Shown here piece after piece: positions 46,801 to 61,400 of a DNA stretch of 64,000 nt. Position 1 is the stretch's first letter, and the number at the start of each line of letters is the position of its first letter. Location of the stretch: the NCBI RefSeq assembly GCF_032854445.1, contig NC_088300.1, forward strand, positions 45,625,682 to 45,689,681, in the 5' to 3' direction. Origin of the DNA: Liolophura sinensis. Taxonomy: Eukaryota; Mollusca; Polyplacophora; Chitonida; Chitonidae. The notes below the pieces were generated by a model that ran no database searches, was not told where the DNA came from, and saw only the letters and a list, made by a program, of their open reading frames with translations. The position numbers and the translations under genes were made by a program.

Positions 46801-49800
46801 CAGCAGAATATCTAATGGAATCATCCACCTTAGAGGGTCACATCTGAATATCTGATGGAATCATCCACCTTAGAGGGTCACATCAGAATATCTGATGGAA
46901 TCATCCACCTTAGAGGGTCACAGCAGAATATCTGATGGAATCATCCACCTTAGACGGTCACAGCAGAATATCTGATGGAATCATCCACCTCAGAGGGTGA
47001 CATCAGAATATCTGATGGAATCATCTACCTTAGAGGGTCACATCAGAATATCTGATGGAATATCCACCTTAGAGCGTCACAGCAGAATATCTGATGGAAT
47101 ATCCACCTTAGAGGGTCACATCAGAATATCTGATGGAATCATCCACCTTAGAGGGTCACAACAGAATATCTGATGGAATCATCCACCTTAGAGGGTCACA
47201 GCAGAATATCTGATGGAATCATCCACCTCACAGGGTCACAGCAGAATATCTGATGGAATCATCCACCTTAGAGGGTCACAGCAGAATATCTGATGGAATA
47301 TCCACCTTAGAGCGTCACAGCAGAATATCTGATGGAATATCCACCTTAGAGCATCACATCAGAATATCTGATGGAATATCCACCTTAGAGCGTCACATCA
47401 GAATATCTAATGGAATCATCCACCTCAGAGGGTCACAGCAGAATATCTGATGGAATATCCACCTCAGAGGGTCACAGCAGAATATCTGATGGAATCATCC
47501 ACCTCAGAGGGTCACATCAGAATATCTGATGGAATCATCCACCTCAGAGGGTCACATCAGAATATCTGATGGAATCATCCACCTTAGAGCATCACATCAG
47601 AATATCTGATGGAATATCCACCTCAGAGGGCCACATCAGAATATCTGATGGAATCATCCACCTCAGAGGGTCACATCAGAATATCTGATGGAATCATCCA
47701 CCTCAGAGGGTCACATCAGAATATCTGATGGAATCATCCACCTCAGAGGGTCACATCAGAATATCTGATGGAATATCCACCTTAGAGTGTCACATCAGAA
47801 TATCTGATGGAATCATCCACCTCAGAGGGTCACATCAGAATATCTGATGGAATCATCCACCTCAGAGGGTCACATCAGAATATCTGATGGAATCATCCAC
47901 CTCAGAGGGTCACATCAGAATATCTGATGGAATCATCCACCTCAGAGGGTCACATCAGAATATCTGATGGAATCATCCACCTCAGAGGGTCACATCAGAA
48001 TATCTGATGGAATATCCACCTTAGAGCGTCACATCAGAATATTTGATGGAATCATCCACCTCAGAGGGTCACATCAGAATATTTGATGGAATCATCCACC
48101 TCAGAGGGTCACATCAGAATATCTGATGGAATATCCACCTTAGAGGGTCACATCAGAATATTTGATGGAATCATCCACCTCAGAGGGTCACATCAGAATA
48201 TTTGATGGAATCATCCACCTCAGAGGGTCACATCAGAATATCTGATGGAATATCCACCTTAGAGGGTCACAGCAGAATATTTGATGGAATTATCCACCTC
48301 AGAGGGTCACATCAGAATATTTTTGTGAAGCATGATTAATTCCTTATCAGAAAAATTCAAGTGTTGGCATCAAAACAATCATTTCAAGACTATTATGTGT
48401 TTCTGAAAGCGCATTTTGACTTACCTAACTTTGGGTAAAACAGAGTACTTCTTACCTTGAGGGATAAAGTACTCTTTCTTATCAGCTTCAAACTGTATCC
48501 CGTAGAGTTGGTGGAAGTTCTCAGTACCACAGTCTGCCGCATCAAAGCCACAGTTCTGGACATTACATGACTGCAAACAAAGACTAAATCAGCTCAATGT
48601 CCATGTATAGTTTTAAAACAGAGCACTTTTAAGATACGAAGTAATCTGACTCACATTCAGTAACATATACCATATGTTATTATTATCCATCATTGTATTT
48701 ATCTACTCAATTACCAAATATCACGTATCTAATTATTCAGTAATCTATATTATTTATTTTACTTGTAAATGTACAATGGCAGTCAGGTGGCCTGGAAGGT
48801 ATCTGTCAAACCTCCTATTAGTAAAGTCACATCTGACCAGTGCAAAACCTATGCCTGTTGCAAGAAGGCTGGTGTCAGTATTACTATATGGCATAATGAA
48901 TGAAAACTAACAAACATACTAGTAGTAAACGCAATTTTTTAAGCATTTATGGCACATAGATAAGCTAGATCTGCAGTTAAATATGCAGCCTTTTAAAACT
49001 TATATCCATAGATTGTATCCAAGACTTATATCCAAGTCTTGGGAATTTTAACTGAAAGTTTTGCACGCAGTGCAGTATGAAATACCCTGGTGCAATGTAA
49101 GCAAAAGTATGACTTAACATTTAATCAGAACAATTTCCAGTTATAATCTTGCCATTAAAAATTCCATCCAGGGATTAAATCTCACCTGATCACAGTATTT
49201 GTCAGCTATCCAGTTATTGGCACATCCACTAGCACAGTACACTGATCACAAAGTAGAGAACAACAAAGTCTGATAAGATTTATTTATTTATTTATCTGAT
49301 TGGTGTTCACGCCATACTCAAGAATATTTCACTTATACGACAGCAGCCAGGATTATGGGGGGTGGAAACCAGGCATAGCCCAGGGGAAACCCACAACCAT
49401 CCACAGGTTGCTGGCAGACCTTCTCGCGAACAGCCGGAGAGGAAGCCGGCATGAGCTGGACTTGAACTCACAGCGACCACACTGGTGGTGCCAACTGAGC
49501 CGGGGAGGCCCTCAAGTCTGATAAGACATACATTTCAAAATCACACAACTGCATATCTTTGTTTCAAAGTAAAAGCAAATATTTGAAAAAGTTTAGCTTT
49601 TTCTGTCCAGCAGGTACACCCATTTTTCCATATTAATGACAGGTTACTTTCATACTAAGAGTGCAATTTCACTCAGTGGGTGTTCAACATCGATCTCAAG
49701 AACATTTCACTCAAGCAATAAACTAGACTAACCCAGCCAACATTACTAGATAAAGCTTCTGACTTAAAGTATAAGAAAGCTGAAAGATGACATAAGTTCA

Positions 49801-52800
49801 TCATACAGACAACTTAAAGCTATGTGTAAAATACTTTTATTTATTTTTTCAGATTGTTTTTAAAAATAAGTGCTGAAAGGCATTCAAATATTTAAATACT
49901 ATGGTGGGCTTGATGAGCCACAGAGGAGGTATCTAGGAACTCTGATGTCACATCACCTTTTTTCTGATGTTCACCAGTAAGCAAGAATTTTTTGGGAACA
50001 TTATTTCAGCAATCTTTTACTCGTGGGTAAAAAAAAAGTTATTCCAGCATCCAGTGTGGTGATCAGAGTTAGATAATCTTCCTATGATGTCTAGGTTCAA
50101 ATGTTTGAATGACTTTAACTCTTTTTACAAAAATCTAGAAAAAAATAAGTAAAAGTATATTTATGCATAGTTTTAAGTGGTTTGTGTAGTGATACCCACA
50201 TCGATTTTTAGAGGTCTCTTCCTTTAGAGCAGCAGCCGAGCTCCTTCGAACTGGACTCAAACAGATGAGATGTTCGGTGCAGGTAAGATGTGGTGAAAAG
50301 ATGACTTTAACTGAAGGAGCCAGGAGGTAAACATAATGTATACTAATGCCTGCTTACATTTGGAAGAGTCCTGCTTGTTGTTGTTGAAGTAGAAGCCACC
50401 ATTCCCACCGCCCTGACCGCCCCCAGTTTTTGATCCTGAAACAAAAACTCGTCAGGATGAACAAAAAACTTACTACCTTGGTGTATGTACTGGTGGAAAA
50501 TATCTTAACAAATCTCAGTGCATGTAACTTGAAAAAATAATAAACAACTTGAGAAAGTGTCAGTTTAAAATAACCCTATTATGTACATGTACAAAAATAT
50601 GTATCTCACAAGTAATGTAACATATTTCCGCAAAATTAGACTCTGATGGCCGCAGAAAGCATGTGTACATGTACTGCTTACCTTCACAATCACCACCATC
50701 CCAGTCACACTGCGAGTTGTTACAAGCTTTATCACAGTAGCCATCCCGAATCCAGTTAGACGGACAACCCTCCTGACAGTTGGGTACAGGCCAACTCAGG
50801 TAAACCTTTCAGAAAAATACCACAATACAACTGTTAAAGTACCGTATAAACAAATGCTGTTATTTGTCTAGAAACACAGAAACACAATATGACATACCAG
50901 CACCAGAGGCAAATACTACCACATTACGCATTTATTTGTTCGACTGTTGTGCATTACCCTATTCAATTTACTTATTTATTTGAATGGAATTTTATGCCTA
51001 GCCAAGAATATTTCATATATATATAATGGTGGCCAGCATTATGGTACCTGTCAAAACTACATGTACATGTTCAGGGGATGTATCAGATGGCAGTTAACAG
51101 CTACCTGCACCAGCAGTCTGGTACATCTGCACTGACCGTAGCTCCTATTTCACTACATTAATTACTTTGTTGGGCAGCTGCTCAAAAAAGGTACCAAAAG
51201 ACCTACATGTTGATTTGTCTAAATACAAAATCTGATAAACCATACACATATCTATAATTTTCAAAAATACTTCAACCCTTTAAGAAACAATACTACACCT
51301 AAACTTCAGAGGTTTCAAAAATCAAAGTTAACACTGTTTTTTGTGACTACATGTAGAAAGTCTTGCCTTTTGTCCTCGAGAGTGTGTGTAAAAATCATCC
51401 GGCCAGACCTCTTTACCAAACATGACATCATCGTTGAGGTAGATGAACTTGTCGGAGAGGCCAGGTATTCTGTGGATGTGACTCTCTATGGCAGGTGAGC
51501 TAAAACTGGGCAGGTGACTCTGGTTCACAAAGATCTCCTGACATAACACCAAGCAAGAGGTAACCAGTCAACACATTGTGTACAGGGTAAACGTGTTAAC
51601 AGACAAATCTGTCAATAGCAAACAATGTGTCAGGATATTGAACTTCTAACTAACATTACAGGAATACACCTATGTATGTGTACTACATGCTCAGAAGGAA
51701 AATTAATATCAGTACAAAGGCATACTGACAAAATTAATATGAGAAAAAGAACATTCAACAGGACTTAACATGCTCAAATGTCATCCACTTGCAAATGAGA
51801 TTTACCAAATGTGATTTATTCATTTATTTGATTGCGGTTTAAGAAGAGACAACAAATAATAGAACCTAAGTTACTGAGGAAGAAGGATGGGAAATTGATC
51901 TAAATATTCAAGGACATTTTTTTCTGACCTGATTGGTATTTCTATAAATCAATTTCTAATAAGGAATTGTTACGATTTTGCATAACTCGTATCCCATGCA
52001 CATATGGCTAACGGCCAATTAAGGCTTGGGTTATATAAGCCGAAACAGCTGCATCCTTGGGTAATAGAAATAACTCGTTGCTGACTGGTTAAAATTGATA
52101 ACATAGCAGCGCTTCTTATTTTCTCAGTGTGCATGATTTTGCTTACTATAAACTGCTACATCTCAGATCTGCAACATCACATAAATAAAAGTATGAACAA
52201 ATACAACTTCATGTGGGATACTTTAACGATGAATACATTCAACTGGTCTAGTGTCTTTCTTTTCAACATTCACAAGTCAACCAGTCATGTACACTTATTC
52301 ATTGTTAGCTCTCAGCCTCAAACCGTTTAGGCCCCAAGCTGACTAGAGCTGTTCCCTCACCTGATGTGTGACAATGGTAACCCGAGGGTGATCCATGTTC
52401 AGCCAGGACGGGATCTGCCCATTGGTGACGATATAGACGTGACGTATCCACGGTGCAAACCTCTCCAGTGAGCGGATCGAGTAGCGCAGTTCCTTTGAAA
52501 TATCACAGTGTACAAAGTGAGGAAACTTTTCAAAGGAATGACTTGTACTTCCTTCAGGATATCAAGTTATACAGGTCACATCTAGAGCGTTTTCAGTTCA
52601 TGTTAACATTTGGGCACCCAAACTAATCAAGCTGTATTAAAAGTAACAAGTAAATAGCCCAAAAGTATGATGGTTTACCTATACAAGGTTTTCATACACA
52701 TTTCTTTCGTTCAGATTTAAAAACTCTCAGAAAGCATAATTTTTACATTATATTAAATTTCTTTATGCAGATTTACAAAGTTACCTTTAAAGTTTGGGAC

Positions 52801-55800
52801 CAGAACCTTTTTTTATTGTAGATATGGCTCTGCGGGTTAACTAAATAGATCTAAGAGAAATGCAGCTTCTCAAATGTAACACATTACAATCCTAATTGTA
52901 ATTAATTGATCTTACAGAAATGCCATTCTTTCAGCATGCTAATTTGATGAATGTTATAAAATTAAAGTACACGTACAAAAAAAAGAGAAAGTTCATATAA
53001 AATTACACTGTTCAAGTCTTATTCCCACTAAATTAATTCACCTTTTCAAACATTAAAACAATTCAGTACAAAATATTATTCAACTTGATATGCTGACTGA
53101 TATTTCGTCCTACCTCATTGTCCTCAAATCGGCTAGCGCTGGCAACATCACCATGTATTGACTGAAAATCAAGAACCAGAAGTCATTACTATATTCAGGT
53201 GTATAATCATGTTTTATGAATGCTGTTCATAGTAACACGAATCAAATAAAAGCATGCACTCAACACCATACACAGCTAAAGCAATACATGTCATTTAAGA
53301 GAAGCTCAGCAATACTTAATTCAGCAGACAAAATGTTCAGTGAAGAGTTTCTGACAGGTAATATTTGTACCAGAGCACACAATGGGTATGAGCACAAAAT
53401 GTGTATGCGCACACAATGGGTATGAGCACACAACGGGTATGAGCACACAACGGGTATGAGCACACAAAGGGTATGAGCACAATGTGTATGCGCACACAAT
53501 GTGTATGAGCACACAACGGGTATGAGCACACAACGGGTATGAGCACACAACGGGTATGAGCACACAACGGGTATGAGCACACAATGGGTATGAGCGCACA
53601 ATGTGTATGAGCACACAACGGGTATGAGCACACAACGGGTATGAGCACACAACGGGTATGAGCGCACAAAGGGTAGGAGCGCACAATGCGTATGAGCGCA
53701 CAATGGGTATGAGCGCACAATGGGTATGAGCACACAATGGGTATGAGCACACAAAGGGTATGAGCACACAATGGGTATGAGCACACATCAGGTATGAGCA
53801 CACAACGGGTATGAGCACACAACGGGTATGAACACACAACGGGTATGAACACACAACGGGTATGAGCACACAATGGGTATGAGCACACAATACGAGCACA
53901 CAATGGGTATGAGCGCACAATGGGTATGAGCACACAATGGGTATGAGCGCACAATGGGTATGAGCGCACAATGGATATGAGCACACAATGGGTATTAGCA
54001 CACAATGGGTATTAGCACACAATATGAGCACACAATGGGTATGAGCGCACAATGCGTATGAGCGCACAATGCGTATGAGCACACAATGGGTATGAACACA
54101 CAACGGGTATGAACACACAACGGGTATGAGCACACAACGGGTATGAGCACACAACGGGTATGAGCCCACAATGGGTATGAGCACACAATGCGTATGAGCA
54201 CACAATGGGTATGACCGCACAAAGGGCATGAGCACACAATGTGTATGAGCACACAATGCGTATGAGCACACAATGCGTATGAGCACACAATGCGTATGAG
54301 CACACAAAGGGTATGAGTGCACAATGGATATGAGCACACAATGGGTATGATCACTAAACATTTTTTGCCTACACAAGCTGGTTTCAGCCAGCATTATGGT
54401 GGGAAGAAAACGAACAATCATCCGCAGGTTGCTGACAGACCTTTGCACGTACAACGGGAGAAGAATCCAGCATGACCTGGATTTGAACTAGCAGTAATTG
54501 CATTAAGGAGAGGCTCCTGTGTCACATTAGCATGTTAACCACTAGGCCACAGAGGCCATGGTGGCAGTGCTTGTGATCTACTTTGTTTCCCTAGAACAAT
54601 TTTTCAGAAGAAGTGACATATAACAGAAAACAACAACATAGCAATGCTTCTTACTACAAACAATACACTGTTTCCGAGTAGTGGGTACCCTTATTCCTCA
54701 ACCTTTTTGCATATAAAACTTTTAGTGCAATTATGTACATTTGTAATTTGATTTTGGAGACAAAACTACAATGGTTGAATAGATCTGTTTCAGGACTTCG
54801 CAAAAAGTACAATTTCATCAGTCAACAAAGAATACTGTCTTCACAATATGTTTGCATAGATGCGCTGCAAACATGCAAAAAAGGTTGAAGAATATTTGTA
54901 GTCGTACAGACTGAAGCATCTGTGCCTAACATGTAATCACGGTATTACAGGTCAGACATGAAGACTACTGGTGCAATGTAAATCCTACCTCAGACATATC
55001 CCATATCAGGTTAGCGGCATTCATGGTTGGTGACTTCCCTTCAAGAGTCAGGTTTGTTAGCTGTCAACATAAATGGGCACCCAAATAAACCAGTACAGAT
55101 ACACCGCACACAGATAAAGCTAAAACCAGCAAAGCTAGACAAATACAGACTGTATATTTATTATGTATTTATTTATTTAATAGGAGCCGAACGCAGAAAG
55201 ATTTCATTTGTGAGGATGGCCAACCCATGACGATCTTCAGGATGCTGGCTGATATTCCCATGTAAGACCTAGAGGAAGCCACCATGAGTTGGACTGTACT
55301 GGTGAGAGGCTTGATACTGAGTGATTATGCTGTGCTAATCACCTGGCCACAGAGTCCCTACCAATACAGATAAACTACACACACAAACCAACACACATAA
55401 AACCAGAACACAGAACCTAGAGTTTCAGAACAAAAATTTACAACTTTAAATCCCCACTTTTTGGATGGGTGTATCTGAAGACACTTTTCTGTGACATGGT
55501 AAAATTTATCACCATCCATTCATTAAAAAAGGGTATGGACATAGTCACACTGAATGTAATACAACATTCTTAAATTTATTACATTTTTCACCACAAATAG
55601 GTAAAATGATGATGTACTTACACAGACATGAGAAGAAAACTATCAAAAGAAACCCACAAAATGTACAACATGTCAGTACCTCTAGTAAGGCATCAAAGTC
55701 GGCTCGCACTGGTACATAGAGAACTGCAAGGCCCTTATCCTCATGAAGATCAATCTGGAAATAAATGCATTCATGCATTCCTGTAATTGCTTTTGTCTGC

Positions 55801-58396
55801 CTTATTCAAGATTATATCACATGAGCATGAAGTTTGTTTGTGTAGGAAAATGGATATGTCATGTCATGGAAAACCTCCATCTCTTGCAAAGTGATGATCT
55901 TATTGCCACAAGACCTACGGGGTCAGCATGTACTTTGAACAAACAAGTTCAATGATGAAGTCCAGATGTTGTGAATGTCTGTGTTGTGAAGACTAGATTG
56001 CCTGGCTAGATAGACCTCCAAAAATTGAAACCAGTCCTCTCTAAATGCATTGCGTTTACTAAATTAGCACTAATTACGTGTATACAGTAGCCACATAAGG
56101 TCTGACTAATAGACTCCAGAACCAAGTGATAAACAGCCTTCTCAATTGAAATGATCATATCATTGTAAGCCATACCAAGTTGTTGTTGCAAAGTTACTGT
56201 GACAGTATGGAGAGATTTGAACAAAACTGTGAGGTGAAGATGGACAAAATGGATTACTGACACCATATAACTCAGTGTGACGGATTTATCCTGCAAAAGA
56301 CCCATTAAGTCAGCATAAATGTCGGATGCACAGGCAATATTTCAGTGCTCTCATAATGTTCACAGCCGAAAAATGGTAGACAACCTAATCAACAGATGCA
56401 TATATGCTATGGGCCGCAGGATACAGGAATATACACGTCCCCCATGTGACACTACTGTCCAATGAAAACAGGAGTATTTTGTCTGATGCGTGATTACTGA
56501 TAGGATGTAAGGCTTTTACTCCGGAAGGCAGAACTGGACACAATAAATACCTGTGACAGGTGTGTCTACATACATACACTAATATACAAAATTATTCCCC
56601 AGAGTGTAACTCACCTTGGATATTCCTTTCCTGTACTTCTCAGGTATGCTGTCTTTCAACCTCTGTGGTGTGTACTTGTGGGGGAAACCTGACATGATGA
56701 TGGTGTCATGGAGCAGAACGCTGTGTTCCACTGTCCAGTCACTTGTCTGTAACACACAAACACACCAGCTGAACAAACACTGACAAACACTTGTGAGGGG
56801 AAACGTAGCTGAATGATGATGGTGTCATGGAGCAGAACGCTGTGTTCCACTGTCCAGTCACTTGTCTGTAACACACTAACACACCAGCTGTACAAACACT
56901 AACACACACTTGTGGGGGAAACCTGACATGATGATGGTGTCATGGAGCAGAAAGCTGTGTTCCACTGTCTGTTACACACAAACACACCAGCTGAACAAAC
57001 ACTGACAAACACTTGTGAGGGGAAACGTAGCTGAATGATGATGGTGTCATGGAGCAGAACACTGTGTTCCACTATCTGTAACACACAAACACACCAGCTG
57101 AACAAACACTGACAAACACTTGTGAGGGGAAATGTAGCTGAATGATGATGGTGTCATGGAGCAGAATGCTGCGTTCCACTGTCTGTTACACACAAACACA
57201 CCAGCTGAACAAACACTGACAAACACTTGTGAGGGGAAACGTAGCTGAATGATGATGGTGTCATGGAGCAGAACGCTGCGTTCCACTGTCTGTAACACAC
57301 AAACACACCAGCTGAACAAACACTGACAAACACTTGTGAGGGGAAACGTAGCTGAATGATGATGGTGTCATGGAGCAGAACGCTGCGTTCCACTGTCTGT
57401 AACACACAAACACACCAGCTGAACAAACACCGACAAACACTTGTGAGGGGAAACGTAGCTGAATGATGATGGTGTCATGGAGCAGAACGCTGCGTTCCAC
57501 TGTCTGTAACACACAAACACACCAGCTGAACAAACACTGACAAACACTTGTGAGGGGAAAAGTAGCTGAATGATGATGGTGTCATGGAGCAGAACGCTGC
57601 GTTCCACTGTCTGTAACACACAAACACACCAGCTTAACAAACACTGACAAACACTTGTGAGGGGAAACGTAGCTGAATGATGATGGTGTCATGGAGCAGA
57701 ATGCTGCGTTCCACTGTCCAGTCACTTGTCTGTAACACACTAACGCACCAGCTGTACAAACACACTTGAATCGCTAGGCTAGATTCATAAAGAGTATCTC
57801 CCAGTAACTTTGAGACACCCTATTCCAAGAACACAGATGTGGAGAAAACAGGAAATATTGCCACACTGGCAATATTGCAGCCCTACTGCAGCAGCAATAT
57901 GTTTAAACCTGGAGACTGGAATGCAAAATAGAAGGATGAATTGACAATAAGACACAATTAATTTAAAGTCTATCTCATATTTCATTCCAGAATACTGTCA
58001 TTTATCTGTCTGTGGCAAATGTTTCAATGTGGCTTTTCAACCAGTTTGATTTAACCAAAAATATTTTGCAGATTTTTCACGGATTATATCTTCTATCGGT
58101 AAATTCTGGACCAAGCCTCAGTACAAGCACCAACGTATATCATTACTGGTGTAACCTTCTGCGTTTCACTGACATGAGTTTCTCACTATAGACACACTGT
58201 ATTGAATGATAAGCAATAGATTTACAACATGTTGACTATATGGGGCTGATGCAACTAAGCTAGTTTTGACAAGTCTAAATTTGTAGCGTAATGTTAGAAC
58301 TTATTTTTATAGCTTGGAAACCAGAATTCTGACCATCTCATCAACGTAAACCCAGATGTCTAAACGTTTTAACTTCCAGTACGGAAATCTACGCAT

Positions 58397-58433
<37 letters not shown>

Positions 58434-61400
58434 TTGGGTTGATGCCTTATGCCGTACTCAAGAATATTACACTTATGCAACGGCGGCCAGCATTTTGGTG
58501 GGAGGAAACCCAGCACAGCCCTGGGAAAACCCACTAAGCAATGTGAAAAGTCTTTATAGTTTGCACAAGTCAGAAACAGTTTTATTGAATCAGGCCCAGG
58601 TGAATGTACATTCATGTGGCTGTGGTTGTCGAGTCAGGGTAAAACCGGCCAGTAGACGGAGATAAAAATCATCTAGGTACGTACAATATAGGCCTTGTTG
58701 ATGGTGTGGTTCTGGCCATCTATCACAATATAGCTGAGGTTGGCAACCTTCATCACTGGAATAGCCCATGAAAAAACCGTTAAAAATGATCATTTTAAAT
58801 AGGCACATATACATCAAACATACATTACAAACACTGAATCATCCACATTTCAATCGATTGAAGGTTTAGTAGGAACTTCAATGAACCATACTGAATAAAT
58901 ATTCCAACATAAAATTATAGAAAACAATTAACTGAACCACGAACACCAATGGTGTGTAATCTGACATGTCCCCCAAAGTTATGTGTACACGCTTAATTTA
59001 TTAAATGTTTATTTATTTATTTGATTACGCACGAAATTACACACAGAATTCAGAAGAGCAAATTGATTTAGATTACAAAATAATCAAACTTTAAAGGACA
59101 AGACAGCACCTGGCTAAAACAAATTTCAATCGAAAGCAGGACCGTCAAACTTCCTAAAAAGCATCATACCTTATCATTTTAATGAGATTTCACAGAGTAA
59201 CATGTAGAACAAAATGACAATACTGCACAAATGTCTGGTGTGAACTGAGGCAGCCATCTTGAGAATTTTAGCCAATCAAACACTTTGCTATCTAACTGCA
59301 GGGCCTATACTGTGACGTAGCCATTACCCATTAACTCCATGATGTGACATGATAACACAGCACTACTGCATATATGACATCACTTTGAGATGGCTTACAA
59401 CCATTTATTTACGTGCAGCTGAAGGGCCATTTCACTCAGTGTTGTGGGACACGACTGTATTATTTACCAAGAGACGTAAAATCAGTTGATTTACAAGCCA
59501 TGTCACATTCAACGAGAATATCACACAAATTATGTGAGACAGCGGCTTACCCTCTCAGTGCTAACCGCATTCATCTCCTCAGTAGACCTTAGGCCTACTT
59601 AAACACGCTGTTCAAATTACACAAATACATTTTTTCTTGCTCATGTTAGCGTTTAGTCAGCTTGCAGTTGCTAAATAACAAATATCAGAGTCAGTGAAAA
59701 ATTCAGTAGGAATTCCGAAGGATTGTGGAGATGAGAAGACGACATCTCACCAGACAACGCTTAAAATTCATTAAATCTTATGATATCATTTTTTTCTCTG
59801 AATTTATCAGAACTGAAGAATTTAGATTTTGCCTCTTGTCTTTCTCACATACAAGAAATGTTTTCTTCTGTTTTCTTTTATAAAATACAGTAAAATCAGT
59901 GAGACACCATGTTTAAACTGAGGTGCTTTCTCTGACGTCCGGGATAACTACAATTAAACCGAAGCAAAAAAAAAAAAAATAGCTCCTCGAATACCTAGAT
60001 TAGAATCAGTAGTGCTTAGATTTATTTCCATTTGTGTCAGAACTGAGCACGAATCCATTTGTACAACAATCCTATTGTAATTCTGTAAACATTACCGGTA
60101 CCAGAACAGCCCCTCCAGAGGCTACGACCTGCATACCCCAGAAATGCATCTGCCGGCTACTCCTACACTGTATAAACGATATAGTAGGCCTACCGTATAA
60201 ACAGATCAAGCAGTGGAAGAAATATCCTTCTTTCTTTTATCTCATGACCAATCTCTTTCTCAAATTTCCGAGAAAGCTATTTTTCACTTGTTCCCTCATC
60301 GGCCAAGTCCACAACTTTAAACTGCCATAGGCTAGGACTCAGACTATTATTAGACAGGGAAATACCTTTGACGTTAGAAACTAGAGTAAAACGTTACATC
60401 GCCTTGCTCTCGATAATGGAGACATGCTGAAGCTGTGTCAAGATGAAGTTTCACTAAACTTTTACTGGGTTGAAAAAAGTCTTAAAAAATACTTAATGCC
60501 AATTTAAGATACTCTGAGTGGTTGTCTTTCAGTGGACATAAACATTAGTCAGGTGCTGTCTTTCACTTCAATTTTTAACTTTACTTTCTGTCAGTTTGGT
60601 TTTTGCTTATTATATTCTTTATAAAGAGCCCTTTTGGAAGAAACTATCAGGTGTTTAGAGCACTGACATAGCATGCAAATGTTTGAATTATTGATTTTTT
60701 TTCATTTGATTGATACACTTCAAAGAAGCCAGTTTTCAGATGAAGAAAAATTTGCTACAGCCATCAGAAATCAACTGCTCCAGGCTTGATAATTTGCAAT
60801 CCTGAGGTTGTCCCAGAAGCACTGTAAGTGCCAGTACACGTAATGTCATGATTACTTACACGCTATAGTGATGAGATGAACAGGTGTTAAGCTGCTGCTT
60901 CAAAGATGGTACTGGTATTACACTTTGCTATATTACAAAAATATTGTTATACCAATCAACAGACATTCTACAACTCCCTATGTTAGAAAAGCATACTTGA
61001 CATACCTTGCTGATCAGTGCCGAAGGTCACCACAGTATAGTTAAGTTTGTTGTCTATAGGATAAGACACCTTGAACATTTCCACAGCCTCCCTGAATGCA
61101 TCAGCCGTACTCCTCAGGGTGTCCACTGTGTACGTCCCTCTGAGCTCAGGGTCCAGCACTACAGATCTCACCTGGACACACTGGGAGAACGTACACTTCC
61201 CCTCACTGACAAAACACAAGAGATCAACAAAAATAAACAACACTTTACGGGATTCAAGATATGCATGTCATGCATCTGATCAAACACACTATAATCTGTA
61301 AATAAATAGAGAAATATCAGTATACAGGCATGAACATGATGTATGTGCACTGTATGGAGGTTGGGAAGAGTGAATAACAATGTCATCAGACTTGGTAACA

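Noticed and set aside
46215-48322. CRISPR-like look of regularly spaced similar sequence
   Set aside because: The whole unit repeats, with no unique spacers, and the context is an animal intron.
53260-54454. Long minus-strand open frames (up to 377 codons) rich in Cys, Leu, His
   Set aside because: They arise entirely from a 17-bp minisatellite lacking stops; all three frames are open and the peptide is the same short cycle. The region is a GNPTAB intron.
56656-57640. Series of about 90-codon minus-strand frames
   Set aside because: Each comes from the ~107-bp array of exon/intron boundary copies; they are not separate genes.
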